Virus record (IMG/VR): IMGVR_UViG_3300028925_000911
Location: 1 to 26,520 of that record
DNA from: a virus
Reading direction: 5' to 3' (one strand)
Length of the DNA stretch: 26,520 nucleotides
Shown one piece after another: positions 13,863-22,062 of the stretch (the stretch's first letter is position 1; each line of letters starts with the position of its first letter). Both the position numbers and the translations under genes were made by a program. Below the pieces are notes generated by a model. The model saw nothing but the letters and a program-made list of their open reading frames with translations, was not told the DNA's origin and ran no database searches.

Positions 13863-14044
13863 TGGCTTTTGAAAAGTATGACCTAACTGTTAAACCTTAT
13901 GGTCTAAAAAAAGTAAATGTAGAACAAGAGCTTCCCTCTGGAAGACGAGTTCCTTATATGAAACCGCTTCCTTTTAAGGCAGGCGGTAAAGTTGTACACT
14001 CAGTGGATAGCCCTACCAAACCAGCTTGGATGAGGAATAGGTAA
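13862..14044 (+). CDS. 60-residue basic small protein, unknown
   Basis: A short protein with 'MAFEKYDLTVKPYGLKKVNV' and 'PFKAGGKVVHSVDSPTKPAW' starts inside the stop of the upstream gene (TGATG). It is neutral to basic, without membrane segment or known domain. The 'KAGGKV' stretch resembles the 'KAGG' and 'GGKVG' stretches of the two small proteins at 12998 and 13261. It is likely translated by coupling. Function unknown; it belongs to the cluster of tiny basic proteins in this region. Confidence 0.65.
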   Translation: MAFEKYDLTVKPYGLKKVNVEQELPSGRRVPYMKPLPFKAGGKVVHSVDSPTKPAWMRNR

Positions 14045-14050
14045 GACAAC

Positions 14051-14740
14051 ATGGCAATTGCAACCACATCTAATTTTGACACCACCTTCTTTATAGACGA
14101 GGTTATAGAAGAAGCCTATGCCATGATAGGTGGTCAGGCAGAGCTTGCCAATGATTCTATCACTGCCAGGAGATCACTTAACCTGATGCTGACAGACTGG
14201 CAGAACCGTGGTGTTCTCCTCTGGGGTACAGACCTGGCCAGCACCACACTGGTCACAGGAACAGCAGAGTATGCTCTCCCTGCAGAGACCGTGGACGTGC
14301 TCTCTGGGTACATCAGACTCACCTCCAATAGCAATGACTTTCAAATGAACCGTATAGGGTATGAGGAATACGAGGCTATCACCAATAAGACTACCTCTGG
14401 TAGGCCCACACAGTTTGCCACTCTCAGAGGCAGAGAAGTAGTCACAGCCTTCTTCTTCCCTGTTCCTGATGCAGCAGATACTTATACTTTTAGAAACTAC
14501 AGAATGAAAAGACTGGCAGACGTTAGTAAGAGTGCTCTCCAGAATGCAGACATCCCTTTCAGATTTCTTCCTGCTCTGACCTGTGGGCTTGCCTACTACC
14601 TCAGTTATAAGAGAGCAGGCGTCCCTGCAGAAAGAATTGTTGTTCTTAAAGCCAAGTACGAAGAACTCTTAGAGAGCGCACTAGACGCAGATAGAAACAG
14701 AGTGAGCCTCTTCATCACTCCTAGATTACAGGTGGTATAG
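14051..14740 (+). CDS. P22 gp4-like head-to-tail connector (tail accessory factor)
   Basis: The 229-residue protein fits the P22 gp4 family. There is an N-terminal helical domain ('FIDEVIEEAYAMIGGQAELA', 'ARRSLNLMLTDWQNRG', 'LLWG'), then 'GTAEYALPAETVDVLSGYIR', a strand region ('GREVVTAFFFPVPDAADTYT'), and a helical end ('FLPALTCGLAYYLSYKRAG'). Proteins of this kind bind the bottom of the portal ring after packaging and form the platform for the tail. Together with the gp10-like protein at 23177 it supports a short-tailed virion. Shine-Dalgarno is modest (GAGGAATAGG). Confidence 0.8.
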   Translation: MAIATTSNFDTTFFIDEVIEEAYAMIGGQAELANDSITARRSLNLMLTDWQNRGVLLWGTDLASTTLVTGTAEYALPAETVDVLSGYIRLTSNSNDFQMNRIGYEEYEAITNKTTSGRPTQFATLRGREVVTAFFFPVPDAADTYTFRNYRMKRLADVSKSALQNADIPFRFLPALTCGLAYYLSYKRAGVPAERIVVLKAKYEELLESALDADRNRVSLFITPRLQVV

Positions 14741-14743
14741 ACA

Positions 14744-14899
14744 ATGGCTAAACCTAAAGGACTATATGCAAACATTAATGCTAAAAAGAAAGCAGGCACC
14801 AGTAAGTCTAAAAAGAAAAGTACTATCACACCTAAAGCTTATGCTAATATGAAAGCAGGCTTTCCTAAGAAGAAAAAGAATGCCTCTAAAAAAGGGTAG
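14744..14899 (+). CDS. 51-residue Lys-rich small protein (GLYANINAKKKAG type)
   Basis: ATG 14744 lies three bases after the connector stop; the ORF ends at TAG 14897-14899. The protein contains 'KGLYANINAKKKAG' and a second, looser copy 'KAYANMKAGFPKKKK', so it is an internal repeat of Tyr-Ala-Asn-hydrophobic-x-x-Lys. I recall very similar tiny proteins in marine-phage genomes, without known function. About a third of the residues are Lys. The gene overlaps the start of the next by 20 bp. Nucleic-acid or acidic-surface binding is plausible from charge only. Confidence 0.7.
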   Translation: MAKPKGLYANINAKKKAGTSKSKKKSTITPKAYANMKAGFPKKKKNASKKG

Positions 14900-15170
14900 C
14901 ATGAAAGGACACAGTATCAGCGGTGGTCAGAAAAGACCTACCAAGTCTGGTGCTGGCATGACCAAGAAGGGTGTGGCAAAGTACAGGAAGGACAACCCAG
15001 GGAGCAAACTAAAGACAGCTGTCACAGGGTCTGTTAAGAAAGGTAGTAAGGATTCAAATAGGCGCAAGAGTTACTGCGCCAGATCAGCAGGACAAATGAA
15101 GAAGTTTCCCAAGGCTGCAAAGGACCCTAACTCAAGGCTTAGACAAGCTAGAAAAAGGTGGAAATGTTAG
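14880..15170 (+). CDS. 96-residue basic protein of a recurrent viral small-protein family
   Basis: The protein includes 'SGAGMTKKGVAKYRKDNPGS', 'LKTAVTGSVKKGSKDSNRRK' and 'SYCARSAGQMKK', ending 'LRQARKRWKC'. The order 'G.G.T.KG.AKY....GS.LK..VTG', 'K.GS...RR.S.CAR..G' and 'A..RW.C' recurs in small proteins of phages and large eukaryotic DNA viruses. Function is unknown. Two conserved Cys (in YCAR and the C-terminal KC) and many basic residues suggest DNA or metal binding; that is inference. The start lies inside the upstream gene and the stop is directly followed by the next ATG, so the three genes form a coupled set. Confidence 0.78.
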   Translation: MPLKKGSMKGHSISGGQKRPTKSGAGMTKKGVAKYRKDNPGSKLKTAVTGSVKKGSKDSNRRKSYCARSAGQMKKFPKAAKDPNSRLRQARKRWKC

Positions 15171-15449
15171 ATGTCTTTTAAAAAAGGTTTCTTTATCAGT
15201 GATAGATCAGGCTTCAGGCACAGGCTTGATCAGAGGGTCAAGGAACCAGGAACTAACTTTATCATTGCTAAGTCAGAGAGCGATGGTATATTTAATCTTG
15301 TTACCAACCCTCAAAATAGAGTAAAATTTTTACTAGATAAAGAAGTGATTAAAGACGCTAGGCCGCCTGATAATTCTGATAGGAATAAAAGTTGGAGTGC
15401 AGTGACCACTACCTGGGGTGAAGAGATAACGCAGTGGAACTTTATATAA
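15171..15449 (+). CDS. 92-residue protein between connector and fibre genes, unknown
   Basis: The protein reads 'MSFKKGFFISDRSGFRHRLD' ... 'WSAVTTTWGEEITQWNFI'. It starts immediately after the previous stop; AAAGGTGG lies upstream within that gene. It is soluble, mixed alpha/beta in pattern, and has no known motif. Short proteins ending in a 'W...TT.WG....W' segment are recalled next to connector and tail genes in marine phages, which would suit a neck or tail-completion role. That assignment rests on position. Confidence 0.65.
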   Translation: MSFKKGFFISDRSGFRHRLDQRVKEPGTNFIIAKSESDGIFNLVTNPQNRVKFLLDKEVIKDARPPDNSDRNKSWSAVTTTWGEEITQWNFI

Positions 15450-15466
15450 GTGAGGAATAGCATAGC

Positions 15467-16762
15467 ATGGCAAACTTAACAAATGCCAAGATAGCCAATA
15501 CCTTTAGAGACTTGCTACAAGTTAATGCAGCAACTTCTAATGCAGGGCTAGACGGAACGGTAAGAAATATTCAAGACGGAGGAGGAACCGCTTCTCCCAT
15601 TGCCATGAGCACGGCTCAGTTTAACGTAGCTGGACAGTTTGCTCTGGGAGGTACTGTTCTAACTGCCACGGCAGACCAGCTTAACAGCCTAGCAGCGGGT
15701 GGTTTCACTGCCCTGACGCATGGGAACGGTACTGTTCTACTTTCCATGAACGGTGTCTCAGTGTCCACTGCCACCACCAGTGCCACAGTTGTGGTCAATC
15801 CTACGCTTAGTCTGACAGAGGTAGACGCTGCCACGGGTAGCTTCAGCACCGCTGTCAGCGCAACTAGCCTTGTAGCAGCAAAGGGTAGCTTTACCACCAA
15901 GGTATCAGGAGTAGCTGCAGAGTTCTCTGGTAATGTATCCGCTGCTAACCTCTTTGCCTCTACCAATATCTTCATAGGCGGCACTGCTATACCTAATGCA
16001 GCTGCACTGACCAGTGTTAATAATGTTATCACTGCTCTCTCTGCCACCATGGCAACCAGTATTGCTGCCAGAACTGCTGCTATTACCTCTGTTAACACTG
16101 TTATAACAAACTTATCAGCTACAATGGCCACTAGCATTGCTGCCAGAACTGCTGCTATTACCTCTGTTAACACTGTTATAACAAACTTATCAGCTACCTT
16201 TGCCGCCAGTATTGGTAATCGTACCACGGCTATAACTGCTAACACTGCTGCTATTACTTCTATCAATACAGTTGTTGCAAATGTTTCTTCTACACTGGCC
16301 ACTAGCATAGCCACCAGATTACCTCTGGCAGGTGGGAAACTTACAGGTATAGTCTCTGGTACTACACTGGTGATGAGCGCAGGCGTTGGGCTAGGCGCTG
16401 TCAGTACTCTCCTGGGAAAGAAACTAAGAATGACAGCGGGAGGTGCAATTGCAGACCTTGTGACTCTTACTGATGGAACAAACATAGCCGTAGACCTCAA
16501 CACAGGACAGAACTTTACCGTGACGCTGGGAGGGAACAGAACTCTTTCCAATCCCACCAACTGTGTGGCAGGACAGGTGGGTAGTGTCTTTATCACACAG
16601 GACGGCACAGGTTCTCAAACACTGGCCTTTGGTTCTTCTTGGGACTTTATAGGAGGCACTGCTCCTGTACTTTCTACAGACGCAGCAGCAAGAGATAGGC
16701 TAGATTATATTGTACAAACATCTACAGATGTTCAAGCTGTTCTGACAAAGGCGTATTCATAA
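15467..16762 (+). CDS. Tail fibre-like protein with 25-residue helical repeats
   Basis: This 431-residue Ala/Thr/Ser/Val-rich protein is probably a trimeric fibre. The opening 'KIANTFRDLLQVNAATSNAG' and 'DGTVRNIQDGGGTASPIAMS' match N-termini of phage fibre proteins with a virion-attachment role. Residues about 182-285 hold four copies of a 25-residue unit ('AAITSVNTVITNLSATMATS...'), probably a coiled coil, followed by 'LPLAGGKLTG', a common fibre junction. The C-terminal 100 residues ('NFTVTLGGNRTLSNP', 'VFITQDGTGSQTLAFG') form a beta domain also found at the end of the protein at 22290. The stop overlaps the next start (TAATG). GAGGAA precedes the ATG. Confidence 0.8.
   Translation: MANLTNAKIANTFRDLLQVNAATSNAGLDGTVRNIQDGGGTASPIAMSTAQFNVAGQFALGGTVLTATADQLNSLAAGGFTALTHGNGTVLLSMNGVSVSTATTSATVVVNPTLSLTEVDAATGSFSTAVSATSLVAAKGSFTTKVSGVAAEFSGNVSAANLFASTNIFIGGTAIPNAAALTSVNNVITALSATMATSIAARTAAITSVNTVITNLSATMATSIAARTAAITSVNTVITNLSATFAASIGNRTTAITANTAAITSINTVVANVSSTLATSIATRLPLAGGKLTGIVSGTTLVMSAGVGLGAVSTLLGKKLRMTAGGAIADLVTLTDGTNIAVDLNTGQNFTVTLGGNRTLSNPTNCVAGQVGSVFITQDGTGSQTLAFGSSWDFIGGTAPVLSTDAAARDRLDYIVQTSTDVQAVLTKAYS
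16061..16197 (+). repeat. 75-bp-period tandem repeat with 62-bp identical blocks in the fibre gene
   Basis: A 62-bp block at 16061-16122 is repeated without mismatch at 16136-16197. The 75-bp offset keeps frame and gives the 25-residue repeat of the fibre. Flanking copies on both sides are diverged. The exact identity, including silent positions, points to a recent duplication or gene conversion that could change fibre length. Confidence 0.88.
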
Positions 16763-19700
16763 TGAGTGTTTTTAGTAACAATCTTCTACTAGGTGCAGGT
16801 GGACAGAGTACAGGACCAGAACCTTTTGATCCTACTCTCATTCCTAATTCTGTATGGTTGGATGGGACGGCAGATTTTTTATCAGTAGCGTTAGGTGCAA
16901 AAACCAGGACAAAAGCTGTCATAGGAACTTGGTTTCAAAAAACTGGATTTACCACCGCAGACTCTACAATCTTTAGTAAAAGAAGTGGCGGTACGGCTGA
17001 ATTTGGTATGAGAATGCAAGACCAGGCAAGTAAACAAGGCTTGATTTCTATTTATGATTTTGACAGTGCCGGGAGTGGGCAGTACGCTGCTGAGTCGTCT
17101 GGGATGGTGCTGAGAGACATAGGTTGGTATCATATTATGATATCAATAGATACCACCGCAGTTGCCGGGAGCAGGCTAAGATATTTTATCAATGGGATTG
17201 ATCGAACTGATACTCTAACTGTTTCACCTGATTATGCACTAAATGATAATCCCAGCATCACGGGAGGTAGTGGCGGGGAAACCCAATGGGGAATCGGCAG
17301 TGGCGGTTCTAGTCAGTTTGCTCCGATATACCTAGCACAATCTTTTATGCTAGATGACGATAGCATTCAAAACAATGACGTAGGTGTTCCGGATATTTTA
17401 GATACCTTTACCTACGGAACCAACGGTTCTCAGTTTGTTCCTAAAGCAAATGCAGATATAGCTTCTTTAGCTAGTTCAGCAGGAGGTGATAGTTTCTGTT
17501 TAGACTATGCAAATTCATCTGATCTGGGAAATGATATTAGCTCTAACAATAATGATTTTTCTCCTACTAGTATGGCAGCGGCTAATCAAAGGACTAATAC
17601 TCCTAGTAAAGTCTTCCCAATTATGAATCCTCTTAACGATATTGCCACTGTTGTTTTAAGTGAAGGTAATACAAGGGTTAATGCACAAGCTAATGCGTCT
17701 ATTAGGTCAACACTTTTTGCCTCTGCTGGAAAAAAATACGCAGAGATAACTGTCACTGCCATAGGAAATAGCTATCTAGGAGTGGCAATTAATGGCACTA
17801 ATCCTACAAGTTTTGCAGCCACTGGTGCTGTGGCATGTCAGCAAGGTGGTGACGTATATGTAAGTTCTAGTTCTCCGTCTGGTAAGAAATGTCCTGCGTA
17901 TACGACTAATGATGTATTGGGTATTTTAATAGACGTTGAAGCTAATAAATTTTGGGTAAGTAAGAATGGTACATTTCACTCTATGGATCGTGATCCAACC
18001 ATAACACTTACTGCCACACAAGTTTTAGCAGGTACAGGAGGTTTTGATCTTACTGAACTAGGTAGCGATGGATCATATGGAATCCATGTTGGAAACAGTG
18101 ACGGCTCAGCGCAAAACGTATCGGTGAACTTTGGTCAGGCTTCTTTTTCTCATACGCCTCCAGATGGTTATGTAGACTGGGCATCTGACAACCTAGCCGC
18201 ACCAGATTTTCAAGGAAAAGATTTCTTTGATGCTACTCTCTATGAAGGCAATGGTACAAGTCAAAGAGTAGGAGACTTTGTTCCTTTTACGGATGCACTT
18301 GCTGTAGCTAACTCTGCAATGTTTCAGCATGATGATGCAAGAGCATTTAGCAGACGTGTTGGTACTCCTTCTTCTTCTGGCGGCAAGAAAGGCACTTGGT
18401 CTGTCTGGTACAAAACATCAGTCATTGATACCGATAATGTATTGTTTGACACAGGAACAACCGCAACTAACCGTTTTAGTTTACAGATGGATGCCAGTGG
18501 TCAGATAACTTTTCTACACGGTAGCGCTACTATTTTAAAAACTAACGCTGATTTAAAGGGTGGGGGTTTTTGGAGGAATCTTGTACTTAGAGTTGATACA
18601 GGTGTTTCCGCCGCTGCTGACAGAGCGTTAATGTATATAGACGGCGTATTAGTTACTTCTTTTGCAACAGACGGCAGAGCAAGCTTAACGAAAGATTCAG
18701 AACTGGGTTACATGGATTCTGGTGCTACTCAATTTGTAGGCAGCTTTAACGGTGTATCTGCAAATCAATGGGATGGGTATTTTGCAGAGACAGTTTTTCT
18801 GGATAATCAATTTTTATCTGCCTCTTCGTTTGGTCAATTGGACACCAGTACAAACAAGTGGGTGCCGAAAGCAGTTACTGGTTTAACCTTTGGTGATCAA
18901 GGTTTTTATTTAGATTTTGAAAATAGCCCTGTAAACGTAGCACTTGGTAAAACAGGTTTGAAGTCTGATGATTTGGGGACTGGTGCAGTTTCTCTGCTAA
19001 CAGATGGTACTCAATTTGGTTCTTTTAATGCAGGTTCTAACCTTATTTTTCAAAACAGTAACGTCACTACGAAATCGTGGTGGGGCGTAGACTTTGGCAG
19101 TGGACAAACTAAAACAATTAAATCTGCTACGTTGTTTGGAAACCAACCGGGAGACGGTTCTGCTGCTGGATTTATCTTTACCTCTGGCGCAGTCACTTGG
19201 ACACTTTTTGGTAGTAACTCAGCAGTAGCAACAAGTAGTAATGATCTGTCGGGAACGACAACTTTAGGAACGGCTGCTGTTGCAGACGGTGTTACAAAAG
19301 GTGCAACGGTGGTTATAGATGCCACTAGTAACAGTGCAGCTTTTAGATTTTATTATGTGCAGATGAACACCACACTCAGCACACGTAGATTGTTAGGAGA
19401 GATACAACTTTACGAAACAGACGGTGGCGGAATAGCTAAAGATAGTTCTGGAAAAAATAATGATTTTGCAGCCCTTGGTGCTTGGGCAGCCACAGATCAG
19501 TTTATAGATACACCTAGCAAAAACTTTGCAACTTTTGATACTGATAATAATCAAAGCAATGTTTTAACTAACGGTGGTACACGGCTTAGTCCAGGCGGAT
19601 CGGGGTGGAAAAGCACAGCCGCAACTTTAAGGGGATTAACAAGTGGTAAGTTTTATTTTGAATTTACACCAGAAACTGCTAACTCTAACATTATAGTCGG

Positions 19701-21084
19701 CATAGGTTCACCTCCTTTTGTTACTACTGGTGGAACTTTACCCGGTAGCAATTTTAATGAATATTCATATTATTTTGCCGATGGTAATATTTTTAATAAC
19801 GGAGTTTTTACAGCGTATGGCAGTGCTGTTGGTGCGGGTGTAGTTGTAGGAGTTGCCATAGATTTAGATAACAATAAAATCTTTTTTGCTAGAAATAATA
19901 CTTTTGAAGATTCGGGTAATCCAGTTACCGGCGCTAATGCTGCTTTTACAATAACAGGAAATATATCCTACGATATTGTTGTAGGCATGACGAACAGTGT
20001 CACTACAGCTGATAACATTGTAAATTTTGGAGGGCAGTCTGCATTTGCATTCACCCCTCCAACAGGATTTGTTGCAGTCAATCAAGACAACCTAGATGAT
20101 ACTCAGTCTAAGATTACAGCATTTGCTTGGATAAAGAACAGAGATGCCACTGATAATCACATGCTTTTTGATAGAGTCAGGGGCGTGGGTAAGGACTGGC
20201 ACTCTAATGAAGCGGAAGCAGAAGTATTCAACGCCAACACACTAACAAGATTCCTTCAAAGAGGTGTACAAGTTGCTAACAACGCAGAGGTAAATACTGT
20301 CAATGAATCATTCGTTATGTGGCAATGGCTTATGGGAGATGCTGCCACAACTGGAACTTTAAATGAAGAAGGTAGCCTAGACAGCACAGTAATTACTGCT
20401 GCTTCTGAACATTTTAGTGTAGGTACTTATACGGGAAATGCCACAGATAATGCCACGGTTGGACATGGTCTTGGTGGAATCCCTGAGATGATTATAGTAA
20501 AAACTCTAGCAGATGCCGTGCATGGTGTCTGCTGGCACAAAGACGCAGCAGGCTCACCTAGTGCAAATACACAGGGAGACTGGGCAAGAGATACTGCTTT
20601 CGCTGTAAATAGTGCAAAGTTTGGAGGAACTAATAGTACACTTCCTAGTTCAACAGTTTTTAAAATGGGCAATAATGCGGAAATTAATCCTTCTTCAAAA
20701 AGTGTACTTTTCTATGCATTCAGGTCAATTCCTGGTGTGTGTAAAGTAGGAAGCTATACAGGAAATGGTGCTGCAGATGGACCATTTATCAATACAGGAT
20801 TTTTGCCTCGTTGGATTATGATTAAACAGACGGCTACTGCGAGCCGTCAGTGGAATATATTAGACACAGCTAGATATCCATTTAACGCTGCTAACCCGCT
20901 TGTTCTTCTAGCAAATACAACTGCCGCAGGTGCGGCACATATAGGAAATTTTGATTTTTTAGCTGATGGGTTTAAGGTAAGGGATACCGCAGATAATGTT
21001 AACACAAGCGGAAATAATTACACCTACGTAACCATGGCAGACATAGGCGGTAATGGTACGCTACCTCCTGTATATAGTAGATAA
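16762..21084 (+). CDS. Giant multi-domain lectin-like tail fibre / host-recognition protein
   Basis: At 1440 residues this is the largest gene in the window. Domains by pattern: a LamG/concanavalin sandwich at about 30-225 ('SVWLDGTADFLSV', 'IGWYHIMISID', 'RYFINGIDRTD'); SPRY-like at 310-475, closing with 'VNFGQASFSHTPPDGY'; a second LamG at 520-680 ('GTWSVWYKTS', 'ALMYIDGVLVTSF'). An F5/8 type C-like galactose-binding domain follows at 726-885 ('SWWGVDFGSGQTKTIKSATL', 'RRLLGEIQLYE'). A second SPRY-like domain is at 950-1105 ('GKFYFEFTPE', 'NFGGQSAFAFTPPTGF'). The C-terminal part has two 'VG.YTGN' plus 'G..P..I..K' units, at 1218 and 1327. All these folds bind glycans or proteins, so host-surface attachment is the likely role. 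The DNA is richer in A/T than the packaging genes, suggesting a separate history. Confidence 0.85.
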   Translation: MSVFSNNLLLGAGGQSTGPEPFDPTLIPNSVWLDGTADFLSVALGAKTRTKAVIGTWFQKTGFTTADSTIFSKRSGGTAEFGMRMQDQASKQGLISIYDFDSAGSGQYAAESSGMVLRDIGWYHIMISIDTTAVAGSRLRYFINGIDRTDTLTVSPDYALNDNPSITGGSGGETQWGIGSGGSSQFAPIYLAQSFMLDDDSIQNNDVGVPDILDTFTYGTNGSQFVPKANADIASLASSAGGDSFCLDYANSSDLGNDISSNNNDFSPTSMAAANQRTNTPSKVFPIMNPLNDIATVVLSEGNTRVNAQANASIRSTLFASAGKKYAEITVTAIGNSYLGVAINGTNPTSFAATGAVACQQGGDVYVSSSSPSGKKCPAYTTNDVLGILIDVEANKFWVSKNGTFHSMDRDPTITLTATQVLAGTGGFDLTELGSDGSYGIHVGNSDGSAQNVSVNFGQASFSHTPPDGYVDWASDNLAAPDFQGKDFFDATLYEGNGTSQRVGDFVPFTDALAVANSAMFQHDDARAFSRRVGTPSSSGGKKGTWSVWYKTSVIDTDNVLFDTGTTATNRFSLQMDASGQITFLHGSATILKTNADLKGGGFWRNLVLRVDTGVSAAADRALMYIDGVLVTSFATDGRASLTKDSELGYMDSGATQFVGSFNGVSANQWDGYFAETVFLDNQFLSASSFGQLDTSTNKWVPKAVTGLTFGDQGFYLDFENSPVNVALGKTGLKSDDLGTGAVSLLTDGTQFGSFNAGSNLIFQNSNVTTKSWWGVDFGSGQTKTIKSATLFGNQPGDGSAAGFIFTSGAVTWTLFGSNSAVATSSNDLSGTTTLGTAAVADGVTKGATVVIDATSNSAAFRFYYVQMNTTLSTRRLLGEIQLYETDGGGIAKDSSGKNNDFAALGAWAATDQFIDTPSKNFATFDTDNNQSNVLTNGGTRLSPGGSGWKSTAATLRGLTSGKFYFEFTPETANSNIIVGIGSPPFVTTGGTLPGSNFNEYSYYFADGNIFNNGVFTAYGSAVGAGVVVGVAIDLDNNKIFFARNNTFEDSGNPVTGANAAFTITGNISYDIVVGMTNSVTTADNIVNFGGQSAFAFTPPTGFVAVNQDNLDDTQSKITAFAWIKNRDATDNHMLFDRVRGVGKDWHSNEAEAEVFNANTLTRFLQRGVQVANNAEVNTVNESFVMWQWLMGDAATTGTLNEEGSLDSTVITAASEHFSVGTYTGNATDNATVGHGLGGIPEMIIVKTLADAVHGVCWHKDAAGSPSANTQGDWARDTAFAVNSAKFGGTNSTLPSSTVFKMGNNAEINPSSKSVLFYAFRSIPGVCKVGSYTGNGAADGPFINTGFLPRWIMIKQTATASRQWNILDTARYPFNAANPLVLLANTTAAGAAHIGNFDFLADGFKVRDTADNVNTSGNNYTYVTMADIGGNGTLPPVYSR

Positions 21085-21105
21085 TTTAAGGAAGGAACTA
21101 AGAAC

Positions 21106-21660
21106 ATGTGGGCAAGAATTATGGGCAGTCAGTTGGTAGAAATTATCAACACTCCTAAAGGTATGACGATTAATGATATTCAGTATCCCGTCTCTATCTT
21201 TACTAGGGCATGGACAGATGCAGCTAGAAAAGCACTAGGTATTGTACCTTATGTTTATACAGGTAATTCTGTTGAGAATATGTTTTATACAACCTCTGAA
21301 GCTGCTCCTTCTGTAGAAGAAGATAGAGTAGTTGTAGCAAAGACACAGACTGCCAGAGATATGGCTAGTATTAAAGTTGTGATGAAGGATCATATTAGTT
21401 CTGTTCTTTCTAGTTACCTTACTCAAACAGACTGGTATCATATTAGAAAAATAGAAACTGATGAAGCACTTCCTGCTGATATATCTAAGTGGCGTTCTGA
21501 TCTTAGAGCAAAAGCTGTAGCTTTAGAAACTGCCATAGATGCAGCGACAGATGTTGCAGGTCTTGAAGCTATGACAATCTATACACAAGAGATGCAAGAT
21601 GCTGGTAAGGAAGCCTCAGAGTTTGATGAGTGGCCTACTGATCCAAGGCTAGAAGAATAA
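21106..21660 (+). CDS. Probable tail fibre assembly/chaperone-like protein
   Basis: This 184-residue protein directly follows the giant fibre gene, as fibre-assembly proteins usually do. The central 'ASIKVVMKDHISSVLSSYL' and 'DWYHIRKIETDEALP' are followed by a helical end ('ALETAIDAATDVAGLEAM'). The 'D....RK.E....IP..I..WR..LR' pattern is common to short proteins placed after phage tail fibres and thought to help fold or attach them. The N-terminus ('GSQLVEIINTPKGMTINDIQ') is beta-like. AAGGAAGGA precedes the ATG. The chaperone role is inferred from position and pattern. Confidence 0.7.
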   Translation: MWARIMGSQLVEIINTPKGMTINDIQYPVSIFTRAWTDAARKALGIVPYVYTGNSVENMFYTTSEAAPSVEEDRVVVAKTQTARDMASIKVVMKDHISSVLSSYLTQTDWYHIRKIETDEALPADISKWRSDLRAKAVALETAIDAATDVAGLEAMTIYTQEMQDAGKEASEFDEWPTDPRLEE

Positions 21661-21665
21661 AACTA

Positions 21666-22061
21666 ATGAGATTTTTAAAGTATCTTATCCTTGGCCTTGT
21701 TCTTAGCACACTACCCGCATGTGTTACTGCTCAAGATTCTAAAGTAACTTGGGCAAAGGGTGATATTGTAGCATCTTTTTATGTATGTAGAACAGAGAAA
21801 GATATAATGGAAGTTGCCCTGGCAGATACTAAAGGAGGACACACGCTACGTCAAAGTGTTTTTAGAAAGACCGTAGCACAAGATTGTATAAATTTAAACC
21901 CTCCTCTAAGTTTTATAGTACAACAGGTTATTGGAAGCTACACAGATTCTAATAAGAAAGAAACAAGTATTCTTGCTGTTTCAGTACCTGATAAAGAAAA
22001 AACTGCTGGTTATGTTATTTCCATAGGTAAGCCGCTTATTGCCAAAGAGATGACTTACTAG
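21666..22061 (+). CDS. Putative lipoprotein / exported small protein
   Basis: The 131-residue product starts with a clear signal sequence: 'MRFLKYLILGLVLS', then 'TLPACVTAQDS'. Leu-Pro-Ala-Cys (16-19) resembles a lipobox, which would lipidate Cys19; cleavage by signal peptidase I after 'VTA' is the alternative. The mature part is beta-rich with two more Cys ('FYVCRTEKD', 'AQDCINLN') that could form a disulphide in the periplasm. It lies between the receptor-binding fibre region and a holin-like gene. Options are a superinfection-exclusion lipoprotein (like T5 Llp beside its receptor-binding gene), an outer-membrane lysis protein, or an envelope protein of unknown use. It is not Pro-rich like most o-spanins. 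The ribosome site is weak. Confidence 0.75.
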   Translation: MRFLKYLILGLVLSTLPACVTAQDSKVTWAKGDIVASFYVCRTEKDIMEVALADTKGGHTLRQSVFRKTVAQDCINLNPPLSFIVQQVIGSYTDSNKKETSILAVSVPDKEKTAGYVISIGKPLIAKEMTY

Positions 22062-22062
22062 A

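Noticed and set aside
12452-16197. Tandem repeats considered as CRISPR or intergenic repeat arrays
   Set aside because: Both arrays (9-bp and 75-bp periods) lie in frame within genes and have no spacers.
15616-16608. Long minus-strand open frame (330 codons) opposite the first fibre gene
   Set aside because: The translation is a monotonous Ala/Val/Thr-rich mirror of the repeat-bearing fibre, has no ribosome site, and every supported gene is on the + strand.
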